64,000 bases of DNA from Plantibacter sp050587525 (GCF_050587525.1 NZ_JBOBFT010000003.1:238859-302858), one strand, 5' to 3'. Shown: positions 26,018-35,087, counted from the first letter of the stretch. The notes: a model not told the origin generated them from the letters alone. Numbers and translations: made by a program.

Positions 26018-26437
26018 CTAGTCGACGATGGAGAGGGTGACCTCGATGTTGCCGCGCGTTGCGTTCGAGTACGGGCACACCTGGTGCGCCTGGTCGACGA
26101 GCTGCTGCGCGACCTCGCGGGACACGTTGGGGATGTAGACGTCGAGCTCGACGGCGAGGCCGAATCCGCCCTCGCCGTTCGAGCCGATGCCGACGCTCGA
26201 GGAGACGGCCGCGTCGGTCGTGTCGAGCTTCTGCGGGCGAGCCACTGCGTGGAGCGCGCTCAGGAAGCATGCTGCGTAGCCTGCGGCGAAGAGCTGTTCC
26301 GGGTTGGTCCCCTCACCGGTTCCACCCATCTCCTTGGGGATGCGGGTGTCGAAGTCGATGAGGTCGTCCTCGCTCCGGACGTGGCCGTCGCGGCCTCCAC
26401 CGGTTGCGTGGGCTACTGCTGTGTACACGATATCCAT
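26018..26437 (-). CDS. Organic hydroperoxide resistance protein (Ohr/OsmC family)
   Basis: 139 residues. Thiol peroxidase that reduces organic hydroperoxides using a lipoyl- or thiol-based reductant. The reactive cysteine C57 is in FAAGYAACFLSALH and the resolving C121 is in HQVCPYSNATRGNIEV, the Ohr-type pair. MGGTGEGTNPEQLF is also diagnostic. GGAGG stands directly before the start; CAGGAT lies 6 nt upstream, so it could be leaderless. An OhrR repressor gene is not seen nearby. The neighbouring CDF gene is on the same strand, 36 nt away. Confidence 0.95.
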   Translation of the reverse strand: MDIVYTAVAHATGGGRDGHVRSEDDLIDFDTRIPKEMGGTGEGTNPEQLFAAGYAACFLSALHAVARPQKLDTTDAAVSSSVGIGSNGEGGFGLAVELDVYIPNVSREVAQQLVDQAHQVCPYSNATRGNIEVTLSIVD

Positions 26438-26639
26438 GCCTCCATCCTGCCACTCGGGCGGTCGCCCGCTTCCCTTCCTGGATGCTTCCTGCACATCTTC
26501 CCGATGTCGGCTCGTCGCCGTCCGCAACGCGCTTCGGAGGCCATGGCGCCGTGGGCCGGACATTGACGTGCTCTGCCCGATCCGACGCGAGTGCGCAAGC
26601 CCCTGTCTCGGATCGGAGGCCGTGGATAGCGTGGAGGAC

Positions 26640-26816
26640 ATGAGTGAAGAACGAAGCACTGGAGCGGACGCCGCCGACGAAGCAGCGATCCGCAAGGAGT
26701 ACGGCATCCTGGGCGGGGACGCCGACGACGAGACGTCGGTCGAGGATGAGATCGACGGCGAAGAGGCGTTCCTTCCCGTCGCAGAACCGACCGACGGGCC
26801 TGCGCCCGCTCCGTGA
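26640..26816 (+). CDS. Small acidic protein overlapping the GH15 gene
   Basis: 58 residues, MSEERSTGADAADEAAIRKEYGILGG..., with an acidic low-complexity second half. TAGCGT lies 7 nt before the ATG, and GGAGG is 2 nt before it. Its stop codon overlaps the GTG of the GH15 gene (GTGA), which argues that it is real and coupled to the downstream gene. No known domain. Confidence 0.6.
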   Translation: MSEERSTGADAADEAAIRKEYGILGGDADDETSVEDEIDGEEAFLPVAEPTDGPAPAP

Positions 26817-28606
26817 ACCGCGCTGAGCAGGTCGTGGACGGCGTGGACCTTCGGGACTACGCCGCGATCGGCGACGGCCGGACGATCGCGCTCATCGGGC
26901 GCCAGGGGCAGATCGACTGGATGCCGATCCCAGACCTCGATTCGCTTCCGGTGTTCGCGCGCCTACTCGACGACGGGAGCGGCGGCTGCATCGAGTTGCA
27001 TCCGACCGCCGAGTACGAGATCACCAGACGATACATCCGCGGGACGAACGTGCTCGAGACGAAGTTCACCACCGCGTCAGGCGTCGCGAAGGTCACCGAC
27101 GCGCTCGTGACCGGGGTCGCCGGACGCTTGCCGTGGGCGGAGCTCGCGCGACGCGTCGATGGCGTGAGCGGCAGCGTCGAGTTCACCTGGGCGGTACGTC
27201 CGGGCACCTCGCTCGGGACCGCATCGCCGTGGATCCAGCAGAGCACCCAGGGGGCGATCATCCGATCCGGAGCGACGACGATCGCGGTCACGGGGTCCGA
27301 GCACGGGCCGGCCTCACCCGAGCCCGACGGGACCGAGGGCCCCTCGCTCCCCGGCGGATTCAGGACCCGGACGGATTCCCGGCACCTGCTCGTGATCGTC
27401 GCGACGCACAGTGAACCGCTCCACCTGCCGGATCCGGCGATCGTGGACCGCGGCATCGACCGCACGATCGAGAACTGGCGTGCGTGGTCCCGCGAATTCT
27501 CCTACGACGGCCCGTGGGCGGCCCACGTGCAGCGGAGTGCCCTTGCGCTCAAACTGCTCATCCACAGTCCCACCGGGTCGATCGCCGCGGCGGCGACGGC
27601 GGCACTGCCCGAGAACCCGCGAGGCGGCAAGAACTGGGACTACCGCTTCGCCTGGGTGCGCGACCTCGCGTACACGGCCCACGCGCTCGTCCGCTTCGGA
27701 CTGCGGGAGGAGACGCACGCGGCGATCTCCTGGCTCTTCCGTACGATCGACCGGCATGGACCGGAGCTGCACGTCGTCTACGCCCTGGACGGCGGACTGA
27801 TGGGAGAGCCGGTCGAGCACGAGGTGCCGGGCTGGCGCGGCATCGGGCCCGTCGTCGTGGGGAATCCCGCGAGACGTCAACTGCAGCTCGGCGTGTACGG
27901 CGACCTCTTCGCCATCGCCCGCACCTATGTGGACGCCGGAAACGTGCTCGACGTCGAAACGGGTCGACTGCTCGCGTCCGTCGCGGACCGCACGTGCGAC
28001 CTGTGGCGCAACCGCGACTCCGGGATGTGGGAGCTGCCGGACGAGCAGCACTACACCTCCTCGAAGATGGGGTGCTGGCAGGCGCTCGACGACGCCGTCC
28101 ACCTCGCGGAGGTCGGCCAGGTCGCCGGCAGCTCCGAGCGGTGGAAGGTCGAACGCGAACGGATCCGGGGCTGGATCGAGACGGAGTGCTGGTCCGAGGA
28201 CCTCGGCGCGTACGTCATGTACCCGGGTTCGACGGATCTGGACGCCTCCGTCCTCCTGCACGCTCCGAGCGGATTCGATCGGGGGGAGCGGATGTCGTCG
28301 ACGATCGATGCCGTCACCGCCGAACTCGGACGCGGTGCGTTGCTCTACCGCTACTCGGGCGTCGAGCAAGAGGAGCACACCTTCGTCGCCTGCGCGTTCT
28401 GGCGTGCCTCCGCGCTCGCCTGCGTCGGACGCACCGACGAGGCGACCGCGGCGATGGACGACCTCGTCACACGGTCCAACGACGTCGGGATCTTCGCGGA
28501 GATGATCGCCGAGGAGGACGGCGCGTTCTGGGGCAACCTCCCTCAGGCGCTCAGCCACCTCGCGCTCATCACTGCCGCACTCACGATCGAGGAGCTCACC
28601 TCATGA
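26813..28606 (+). CDS. GH15-family glycoside hydrolase (glucoamylase/trehalase-like)
   Basis: 597 residues. An N-terminal beta-sandwich region (YAAIGDGRTIALIGRQGQIDWMPIP) is followed by the (alpha/alpha)6 barrel, with the GH15 segments ALPENPRGGKNWDYRFAWVRDL and YRYSGVEQEEHTFVACAFWRA, which hold the two catalytic acids. It likely hydrolyses alpha-glucosidic bonds; the actinobacterial trehalase-type GH15 enzymes share this pattern, so trehalose is a candidate substrate. No signal peptide. GTG start overlaps the small acidic ORF (GTGA). Spacing to the SDR gene is 101 nt. Confidence 0.93.
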   Translation: MNRAEQVVDGVDLRDYAAIGDGRTIALIGRQGQIDWMPIPDLDSLPVFARLLDDGSGGCIELHPTAEYEITRRYIRGTNVLETKFTTASGVAKVTDALVTGVAGRLPWAELARRVDGVSGSVEFTWAVRPGTSLGTASPWIQQSTQGAIIRSGATTIAVTGSEHGPASPEPDGTEGPSLPGGFRTRTDSRHLLVIVATHSEPLHLPDPAIVDRGIDRTIENWRAWSREFSYDGPWAAHVQRSALALKLLIHSPTGSIAAAATAALPENPRGGKNWDYRFAWVRDLAYTAHALVRFGLREETHAAISWLFRTIDRHGPELHVVYALDGGLMGEPVEHEVPGWRGIGPVVVGNPARRQLQLGVYGDLFAIARTYVDAGNVLDVETGRLLASVADRTCDLWRNRDSGMWELPDEQHYTSSKMGCWQALDDAVHLAEVGQVAGSSERWKVERERIRGWIETECWSEDLGAYVMYPGSTDLDASVLLHAPSGFDRGERMSSTIDAVTAELGRGALLYRYSGVEQEEHTFVACAFWRASALACVGRTDEATAAMDDLVTRSNDVGIFAEMIAEEDGAFWGNLPQALSHLALITAALTIEELTS

Positions 28607-28707
28607 GCGCGTTCCGACGGCGGATGCTCCGCACGCGAGGTGACGCAGTTCCCAACGCCGACCGGCTGACCGACTGACCGAACGAATGACACAGAACAGG
28701 AACTGAC

Positions 28708-29508
28708 ATGGATCTGGGAATCACCGGCAAGATCGCACTCGTGACCGGGGCCGACTCCGGCATCGGCTGGCACACGGCGCAGCGCCTCCTCGACGAGGGC
28801 GCCACGGTCGTGGTGAGCGATCTGGAGCAGGACGCGCTCGACGAAGCCGCCGGCGCGCTGGTGGCCGGTGACGGTGCGGTGCACGCCTTCGCCGCCGATG
28901 TGACCGATCGTGCCTCGCTCGCTGCACTCCACCGATCGGTCGCCGACGCCGTCGGGGAGATCGACATCCTCGTCCAGTCCGCCGGCGTGACCGGGGCGCA
29001 GGGACTCTTCCACGAGATCGATGACGAGGGCTGGACGAGCACGATCGAGATCGACCTGCTCGGTCCGGTCCGGCTCGTCAGCGAGTTCCTCCCCGACCTC
29101 CGGAAGGGCGGCTGGGGCCGGCTCGTGTTCCTCGCATCCGAGGATGCGGTGCAGCCGTACGACGACGAGCTCCCGTACTGCGCCGCGAAATCGGGGATCC
29201 TGGCCCTGTCGAAGGGCCTGTCCCGCTCCTACGCGTCGGAGGGCCTCCTCGTGAACGCGGTCTCGCCGGCGTTCATCAACACGCCTATGACCGACGCGAT
29301 GATGGACAAGCGCGCAGAAGAGCGTCGCACCGACCGCGACGAGGCGATCGAGTCGTTCCTGGAGGAGGAACGTCCATACATGGAGCTGGGGCGCCGCGGC
29401 CGTCCCGAGGAAGTGGCTGACGTCATCGTCTTCCTCTGCTCCGATCGCGCGTCGTTCGTGAACGGCTCCAACTACCGCGTCGACTCCGGATCGGTCGCAA
29501 CGATCTGA
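28708..29508 (+). CDS. Short-chain dehydrogenase/reductase
   Basis: 266 residues with a Rossmann fold. The NAD(P)-binding TGADSGIGWHTA is at residues 14-25, the catalytic Ser is in FLASEDAVQPYDDELPYCAAKSG, and Tyr-x-x-x-Lys is YCAAK. C-terminal FLCSDRASFVNGSNYRVDSG is the usual SDR end. The acidic Asp after the second strand (VVVSDLEQDAL) suggests NAD(H). The substrate cannot be read from sequence. AGGAACTG precedes the ATG. It lies upstream of the Dps gene; both may respond to stress. Confidence 0.9.
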   Translation: MDLGITGKIALVTGADSGIGWHTAQRLLDEGATVVVSDLEQDALDEAAGALVAGDGAVHAFAADVTDRASLAALHRSVADAVGEIDILVQSAGVTGAQGLFHEIDDEGWTSTIEIDLLGPVRLVSEFLPDLRKGGWGRLVFLASEDAVQPYDDELPYCAAKSGILALSKGLSRSYASEGLLVNAVSPAFINTPMTDAMMDKRAEERRTDRDEAIESFLEEERPYMELGRRGRPEEVADVIVFLCSDRASFVNGSNYRVDSGSVATI

Positions 29509-29564
29509 TCCGGTGGGCGTTCGCGCCCGACCCACAACCCAACCGCAGCATGGAAGGACACGAG

Positions 29565-30110
29565 ATGACGAACACACTCGATCGCACGACGGAAGCTCCC
29601 AAGGGCGGCGGAGCGAAGCTCACCAGGCGCCAGAACGCCGAGCGCGGTTTCAAAGCCTCGAAGGCGCTGACCGACGACCTCCAGCGCGTCCTCGTCGACC
29701 TCATCGAACTGCACCTGCAGGGCAAGCAGGCGCACTGGAACGTCGTGGGGAAGAACTTCCGCGACCTCCACCTGCAGCTCGACGAGATCATCGACGCGGC
29801 GCGTGAGTTCAGCGATGTCGTCGCTGAGCGCCTCCGTGCCCTGCACGCCGTGCCGGACGGACGTTCCGACACGGTCGCGGCCACGACGACGCTTCCCGAG
29901 TACCCGAACGGCGAGGTCGACACGGCTGAGACCGTCGACCTCATCACGGCGCGTCTCGAAGCGACCGTCGGGACGATTCGGGACGTGCACGACGACGTCG
30001 ACGAGCAGGACCCGACGAGCGCGGACATCCTGCACGGCATCATCGAGAAGCTCGAGCAGTACGCCTGGATGGTGAGCGCGGAGAACCGGAAGCCGGCGAA
30101 GTCGCGCTGA
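29565..30110 (+). CDS. dps: Dps-family ferritin-like DNA protection protein
   Basis: 181 residues. A four-helix bundle that stores iron and protects DNA from peroxide; the intersubunit ferroxidase site is HW and DE-type residues in KQAHWNVVGKNFRDLHLQLDEII. The N-terminal 30 residues are basic and disordered (TTEAPKGGGAKLTRRQ), a tail that in other Dps proteins binds DNA. The ATG at 29565 is preferred over 29550 because GAAGGA stands 7 nt before it. A strong hairpin follows. Confidence 0.95.
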   Translation: MTNTLDRTTEAPKGGGAKLTRRQNAERGFKASKALTDDLQRVLVDLIELHLQGKQAHWNVVGKNFRDLHLQLDEIIDAAREFSDVVAERLRALHAVPDGRSDTVAATTTLPEYPNGEVDTAETVDLITARLEATVGTIRDVHDDVDEQDPTSADILHGIIEKLEQYAWMVSAENRKPAKSR

Positions 30111-30127
30111 CCTCTCTTCAGAGCGAT

Positions 30128-30162
30128 GCGACCTCCGTTCCCGAGCAGGGGACGGAGGTCGC
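30128..30162. terminator. Hairpin terminator after dps
   Basis: 15-bp stem GCGACCTCCGTTCCC/GGGGACGGAGGTCGC (one G.T pair) with loop GAGCA, 18 nt past the dps stop. Confidence 0.78.
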
Positions 30163-30227
30163 GTCGTTGCCGGCGCGACCCGTGCAGGCCAACTGCGCCG
30201 GAGTCCAACGGCGCCGCAGCGCAGCGG

Positions 30228-31091
30228 TCAGGCGAGCAGCCAGTGAGATGGCGCATCGAGGTCGACGGGCAGTCGCGTCGCCTGATCGCCTCGAGCGGCG
30301 TTGACCTGCATCTGCGTCAGGTAGAGCGCCGTCGACAGGTCTGCGCCATCGAGACGCGCGTCCCTGAGGTCCGCACCGAGGAGATCCGTTGCCGTGAGGT
30401 CACCGCCTCGCAGATCCGTGGCGATCAGCGACGCGCCTCGGAGGTCCGCCGCGCAGAGCCGCCGTGACCGCAGATCACGTCCGATGAGATCCGCTCTCGG
30501 CCGCAGCTCCTCGTCCGGATCCTCATCAGCCGCGCCGAACGAGGCCCGGACCTCCTCGCTGACCTCGATCAGGACCGATCGCACGCGCGCTTGCAGCTCT
30601 GCGAGATCGGCCGCGAGCAACCCCTCGAGCTCGCCCCGGACGAGCTGTTCGATCGTGCCCCGCAGTGAGGCCGCCTGCTGGGCAGCGTCGAGATCGAACG
30701 CTCGCTCCTGCGCCTCCGCGAGGTACCACAACAGCTCGTGGAGTTGGCGCGCTGCCGCGAACGCGGCGAACATCTCCTCCCGGGAATCCGGATCGTCGCG
30801 CCAGCTCCTCCCGCCGAAGAAGCCCTGAGAAACGTTCTGACCGGCCCCGAAGCAATCGAAGACGGTGCAGCCGCGGAATCCTCTCGGGCGCAGGCTTGCA
30901 TGGATCGAGCAGGAGAAGTCCGTCGCCAGGTTGTGGCAGGGAGAGCCGGGCTTTTTGTCGATCGGGAAGTCGGCGGAGCGGGTGAATCCGAGCGCCGTGC
31001 AACACAGCGCGAAGCAGTTCCCACAGTCGGGACGGAGGGACGGACGGGTGAGTGGGAGTGAAACGGGGTCGTTGGATCGACCTGAAGTCAT
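30228..31091 (-). CDS. Cys-rich pentapeptide-repeat protein
   Basis: 287 residues from ATG at 31091. The first 90 residues carry eight conserved cysteines in CGNCFALCCTALGFTRSADF, CHNL..CSIH and CTVFDCFGAGQ, which look like a metal or iron-sulfur site (CxxCxxxCC). A helical stretch (about 100-190) follows, then pentapeptide repeats (ADLIGRDLRS..ADLRGASLIATDLRG..ADLRDARLDGADLS). The same architecture is found in other actinobacteria under pentapeptide-repeat annotations. The function is unknown; a DNA-mimic or scaffold role is one possibility for the repeats. Stands alone. Confidence 0.83.
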   Translation of the reverse strand: MTSGRSNDPVSLPLTRPSLRPDCGNCFALCCTALGFTRSADFPIDKKPGSPCHNLATDFSCSIHASLRPRGFRGCTVFDCFGAGQNVSQGFFGGRSWRDDPDSREEMFAAFAAARQLHELLWYLAEAQERAFDLDAAQQAASLRGTIEQLVRGELEGLLAADLAELQARVRSVLIEVSEEVRASFGAADEDPDEELRPRADLIGRDLRSRRLCAADLRGASLIATDLRGGDLTATDLLGADLRDARLDGADLSTALYLTQMQVNAARGDQATRLPVDLDAPSHWLLA

Positions 31092-31140
31092 GATGTGCGT
31101 CTTTCCAGTTCGTGCGTGCAGAACAGTGGCCGAGGTCTGT

Positions 31141-31162
31141 GGGAGCTCCGCTTGGAGCTCCC
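31141..31162. repeat. Palindromic hairpin between yihY-like and pentapeptide genes
   Basis: GGGAGCTCC/GGAGCTCCC around loop GCTT, each arm itself a palindrome. A second hairpin CGCTCC/GGAGCG lies at 31184-31202. Both fall in the 198-nt gap and may terminate the upstream minus-strand operon. Confidence 0.5.
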
Positions 31163-31289
31163 TACTCGGGCACACAGAATCACCGCTCCTCGCTTCGGAG
31201 CGCACTGGAATCGCTGAATGGTCTCTGGGTCACAGAGAAGAATGGATGAGCACTGCCTTCAGAATAGCCGCGGAGTCACCGGAGCGCGA

Positions 31290-32351
31290 TCAGTCCTCGC
31301 GGTCCGCCAGAGCCTGTTCGCGGACCCGCTTGCCCTCGAGCGTGTCCTTCGCCGCCTTGTCGGCCAGCGTTCGGATCGCATCGTCTGACCGCAACGGCAC
31401 CTGCAGCCGTTCCTCCGCCCTGATGCCCGACGCCAACTGCCGACCCCGTTCGAGCTCGATGTCGAGCTCCGCACCGTAGAGGAGCGCATTGTTCGCGATC
31501 CACAACCAGAGGAGGAAGATCACGATGCCGGCGAGCGAGCCGTACGTCTTGTCGTAGTTCGCGAAGTTCGCGAGGTAGAACCCGAAGGCGAGCGACGCCA
31601 CGACGAGCACGAGCAGCGCTGCAGCAGCACCGAAGCTCACCCAGCGGAAGCGCGGGGGTTTGACGTTCGGCGTGGCGTAGTAGAGCACCGCGATGACGAA
31701 GACGACCGCGACCGCGATGATCGGCCACTTCACGATCGACCAGACGACGAGCACGGTGTCGCCCAGACCGAGCGCGGAACCGACGGCCTTGGCAACCGGT
31801 CCGGACACGATGAGGGCAACGCCGATGAGCGAGATCACGACGAGCACGACAGCGGTCACGCCGAGCTGCACAGGACGGAGCTTCCAGATCTTCCGGCCCT
31901 CTTCAACGCCGTACATGCGGTTGAGAGCGCGGCCGAACGCGCCGACGTACCCGGAGGCGGACCAAAGGGCGCCGGCGATGCCGATGACGAGCGCCCAGCC
32001 GATCGCGGGGGACTCGACGAACTGCTGCACGATGTCTCGGACGAAGCCGATGCTCGACTCCGGCGCGAGTTGTCCGGCGATGTCGAGCAGCGCATCGGTT
32101 CCCTGCTTGCTCTGTCCGAAGAGTCCGAGGATCGAGACGAGCGCGAGAACGGCTGGGAACAGGGAGAGGACGGAGAAGTAGGTCAGCCCGGCCGCGAGAT
32201 CCGTGCACTTGTCCGATGTGAATGCGTGCAGGGATCGTTTGAGGACGAAGGCCCAGGGGAGGTGCTGATGCTTGGCTGGAGAGGAATCGGCTGCTTCGTC
32301 GGCGTGCGGGGCGTCATCACGCCAGCCCGACGTCCTGGTCGGTTCACCCAC
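31290..32351 (-). CDS. YihY/BrkB-family membrane protein
   Basis: 353 residues from the GTG at 32351. Six membrane helices and the family signature CTDLAAGLTYFSVLSLFPAVLALVSILG. YihY was long called ribonuclease BN by mistake; the true function is unsettled. The C-terminal tail (about 280-353) is charged and soluble. It ends an operon with the DUF3618 gene (overlap 8 nt) and a holin-like gene. A longer start at 32405 (371 residues) is in frame but would run across the DUF3618 gene by 62 nt. Confidence 0.9.
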   Translation of the reverse strand: MGEPTRTSGWRDDAPHADEAADSSPAKHQHLPWAFVLKRSLHAFTSDKCTDLAAGLTYFSVLSLFPAVLALVSILGLFGQSKQGTDALLDIAGQLAPESSIGFVRDIVQQFVESPAIGWALVIGIAGALWSASGYVGAFGRALNRMYGVEEGRKIWKLRPVQLGVTAVVLVVISLIGVALIVSGPVAKAVGSALGLGDTVLVVWSIVKWPIIAVAVVFVIAVLYYATPNVKPPRFRWVSFGAAAALLVLVVASLAFGFYLANFANYDKTYGSLAGIVIFLLWLWIANNALLYGAELDIELERGRQLASGIRAEERLQVPLRSDDAIRTLADKAAKDTLEGKRVREQALADRED

Positions 32352-32583
32352 GGTGACCCCGCGTCGATCGCCAGATGATGACACCCGTCGCGGCGACCGC
32401 GACACAGGCGGCGATCACGAGGGAGGTGGGGACGTGCGCGCGCACCGCGGTGCGGACGTCGAATTTCTGGAAGAGGAGGTCGAGCGTTTCAGCGAGATGC
32501 TCGCGCGTCTGCTCCACGTCGAGCTGCAGGCTGTTGAGCCCCGCGCCGTCCGGGAGCTGTGGCCTCGTGCCGTCGTCGGTCAT
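32344..32583 (-). CDS. DUF3618-like small membrane protein
   Basis: 79 residues. LQLDVEQTREHLAETLDLLFQKFD is the DUF3618 core (conserved I/VExTRexLaxTld pattern) and the C-terminus has one membrane helix (about 53-71). The ATG at 32583 overlaps the stop of the holin-like gene (ATGA), so translation is coupled. Function unknown; the helix and the coiled core suggest a partner for the membrane protein upstream. Confidence 0.85.
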   Translation of the reverse strand: MTDDGTRPQLPDGAGLNSLQLDVEQTREHLAETLDLLFQKFDVRTAVRAHVPTSLVIAACVAVAATGVIIWRSTRGHRG

Positions 32584-33089
32584 GCTGCGTCCTCGTCTCG
32601 TGCACGGGTGCCGTGCGAAGTCGGGTCTGTGTGGTCGTCATCGTCGCGATGCTGTCCGATGCCGAGCGCTTCGAGCGAGCGCTCCGGCACGGGCTTCGCG
32701 CCCTTCTTGAGCTTGTTGACGCCGATGAGGGCCAGGACGACGGCGATGAGGATGAGTGCGCCGCCGACGATGAGCGCTGCCAGCCAGGCCGGCATCACGA
32801 GCGCGAGACCGAGGACGGCCGCCGCGAGCAGTGTGCCGAAGCCGAACAGGACCAGGATCAGGGCGCCGACGAGCAACCCGGCGCCGACCCCGAGGCTCTT
32901 CGCCTTCGCGCCCATCTCCGCTTTCGCGAGGGCGATCTCGCCCTTCACGAGCCGAACCGTGTCGTCACGGAGGTCCGTCACGAGCTCCTTGATCGACGGG
33001 AGGTCCCGCCTACTGCGCCGGGAGCCCGGGCTCGAGTGATGGGGAGTGCTCGGCCGGGTGCCGGAAGTCGTTCGCCGTGGGTCGGTCAT
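32580..33089 (-). CDS. Phage-holin-3_6-type membrane protein (actinobacterial holin superfamily)
   Basis: 169 residues. A charged N-terminus and an amphipathic helix (DLRDDTVRLVKGEIALAKAEMGAKAK) precede two hydrophobic helices (about 66-88 and 95-118), then a charged tail. This layout is typical of the Phage_holin_3_6 domain in non-phage actinobacterial operons next to DUF3618. No lytic function is implied. It starts the holin-like/DUF3618/YihY operon; AAAGGG lies upstream of the ATG at 33089. Confidence 0.85.
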   Translation of the reverse strand: MTDPRRTTSGTRPSTPHHSSPGSRRSRRDLPSIKELVTDLRDDTVRLVKGEIALAKAEMGAKAKSLGVGAGLLVGALILVLFGFGTLLAAAVLGLALVMPAWLAALIVGGALILIAVVLALIGVNKLKKGAKPVPERSLEALGIGQHRDDDDHTDPTSHGTRARDEDAA

Positions 33090-33242
33090 CGCATGGCCCT
33101 TTCGTCGTCAGCTTCCAGCCAACGCGATCAGGACCGACGTCACAAGGGGTTGACAGCCGTGGGGCGCCCCGAAAGACGCCCCACCCGTTGTTGTGACTGC
33201 CGAGCGATTCCCAGCCGAGCAGTTCTGGCCGGTCGCTCCCGG

Positions 33243-34772
33243 TCAGTGTCCGACGGCCGCGGCTCCGGGTTCCGGAGCGGCCTTCCGGAGGAAGAACGCG
33301 CCCACGATCGCGACCATCGAGATGATCGCGCCCGCGAAGAACGCTGAACGGACGCCGCCTGCCGTCGCTGCCTCGAGCGAAGCCCCGTTGGACGTGAGCG
33401 TGGCCGATGCCGCAGCCATGATCGTGACGAACAGCGCCGTTCCAGCCGCGCCGGCGACCTGCTGCACGGTGCCCACGATCGCGCTCGCGTGGGAGTACAG
33501 CTTGGGTCGCACCGCGCCGAGCGCCGAGGTGAAGAGCGGGGTGAAGAGGAGCGCGAGCCCCAGGCTGAGCGTCAGGTGCGCGGCGAGGAGGAACATCGGG
33601 GATGTCTGCTCGGTCACGGTCGTGAGCGCCCAGAGCACGCCGCTCACGATGATCGACCCCGGCACGACGAGCGGCGCCGGGCCGATGCGGTCGTAGAGAC
33701 GCCCGACGAACGGCGCCAGCAGACCCATGAGCAGGCCCCCTGGCAGCAGGAGCAGACCCGTCTGGACGGGCTCGAGACCGATCGCCTCCTGCATGTAGAT
33801 GGGCAGCAGGATGAGCGTTCCGAAGAGCGCGATCATGCTCGCGATCATCATGGCGACGGCGACCGTGAAGTTGAGGGACAGGAAGGTCCGGAGATCGAGC
33901 AGCGCGCGGTCCGTGCGCTGCAGGACGAGCTGTCGCAGCACGAAGACCGTGAGGGAGGCGACGCCGATGCCGAGCGCGATCCACATGGGCGCCGCCGAGC
34001 CGCCGGAGCCGCCCGTGCCCTCACCGATCCGACTCAGCCCGTAGATGAGGCCGCCGAATCCGAACGCAGACAGGATGACCGACGACACGTCGAGCGGGAC
34101 GCGCTTCGGCTCCGAGACGTTCTCGACCCGACGGATGCCGATCACGAGCATGATGAGCGCGATCGGCAGGACGATCCAGAACATCCACCGCCAGCCGAGC
34201 GTGTTGAGGATGACGCCGGAGATCGTGGGGCCGATGGCCGGCGCGACGGAGATCACGATCGAGACATTGCCCATCGTGCGGCCGCGCGACGCGGCTGGGA
34301 CCAGGTTCATGATGGTGGTCATGAGCAGCGGCAGCATGATCGCAGTGCCCGACGCCTGGATCACCCGTGCGACGAGGAGCACTTCGAAGCCGGGTGAGAG
34401 CGCTGCGAGCAGCGTCCCCGCGGAGAACAGCGACATGGCCGCGATGAAGATGGGGCGGGTGGCGAACCTTTGGAGCAGGAATCCCGTGATCGGGATCACG
34501 ACGGCCATCGTCAGCATGAACGCCGTGGTGAGCCACTGGGCCGCACGGGCGTCGATCCGGAGGTCGACCATGAGTGCGCGGATGGCGACACCCATGATCG
34601 TCTCGTTGAGGATGACGACGAAGGTCGCGGCGAGGAGCAGCCAGATGACGCGATTGTTGCGAGCGGTGTGGTCGACGGATGCGGGGGCCGCGTCCGGAGC
34701 TGACTGACGCAGGGGCGACGAGCCGACGGCGGTGTCCGCGGTCGTCTGATCGGTGTCGAATCGTTCGGTCAT
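33243..34772 (-). CDS. DHA2-family drug:H+ antiporter (EmrB/QacA type)
   Basis: 509 residues with 14 predicted membrane helices. Signatures: LLAATFVVILNETIMGVAIRALMVDLRIDARAAQWLTTAFMLTMA (helices 1-2, QacA-like), then LLQRFATRPIF (motif A variant) and VQASGTAIMLPLLMTTIMNLVPAASRGRTMG (motif C/motif B). The substrate is unknown. The N-terminal 40 residues are a hydrophilic extension. It is divergent from a LysE exporter, over a 315-nt gap. A weak GGGGCG/CGCCCC hairpin at 33161-33182 may terminate it. Confidence 0.94.
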   Translation of the reverse strand: MTERFDTDQTTADTAVGSSPLRQSAPDAAPASVDHTARNNRVIWLLLAATFVVILNETIMGVAIRALMVDLRIDARAAQWLTTAFMLTMAVVIPITGFLLQRFATRPIFIAAMSLFSAGTLLAALSPGFEVLLVARVIQASGTAIMLPLLMTTIMNLVPAASRGRTMGNVSIVISVAPAIGPTISGVILNTLGWRWMFWIVLPIALIMLVIGIRRVENVSEPKRVPLDVSSVILSAFGFGGLIYGLSRIGEGTGGSGGSAAPMWIALGIGVASLTVFVLRQLVLQRTDRALLDLRTFLSLNFTVAVAMMIASMIALFGTLILLPIYMQEAIGLEPVQTGLLLLPGGLLMGLLAPFVGRLYDRIGPAPLVVPGSIIVSGVLWALTTVTEQTSPMFLLAAHLTLSLGLALLFTPLFTSALGAVRPKLYSHASAIVGTVQQVAGAAGTALFVTIMAAASATLTSNGASLEAATAGGVRSAFFAGAIISMVAIVGAFFLRKAAPEPGAAAVGH

Positions 34773-35087
34773 GGGATCCAGTCCTGGGTCGACACGACGG
34801 CGCTCGGGCCGGTCGTGGAAGTGGAGTGGTGCTGTGAGTCGAGAGGGGCGAAGGGTCGGGAAGGCGTGCGCCCCCGGGAGGAGTGACAGCGGCAGCGGTC
34901 ACAGACGGCGGCGCGTCCGATGCAGATGCCAACGGAACCCCAGCGGTTGCTATTCCGCTGGATCCGAACTGTTTCGAGGAGAGTGAGCGCCACCGACATC
35001 GAGGTCGCGGAGAGCGAACGCATCGGGTTCCTGCGGCCTGCGGCCCTCGAACTGGCGCGGGAGCCCGCGGTCTCCTATGGTCAGGAG
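34773..35087. other. Divergent intergenic region between DHA2 and LysE genes
   Basis: 315 nt. I see no convincing gene. One frame that joins the LysE gene is open back to an ATG at 34920, but the translation is unlike LysE proteins. TATGGT at 35076 is the probable -10 box of the LysE gene. Confidence 0.6.

Noticed and set aside
32580..33089. Phage holin as a sign of a prophage
   Set aside because: The domain is common in housekeeping actinobacterial operons and no other phage gene is near.
34920..35087. N-terminal extension of the LysE gene to ATG 34920
   Set aside because: The 56 extra residues are not LysE-like, and a -10 box 6 nt before the GTG at 35088 supports the shorter form.
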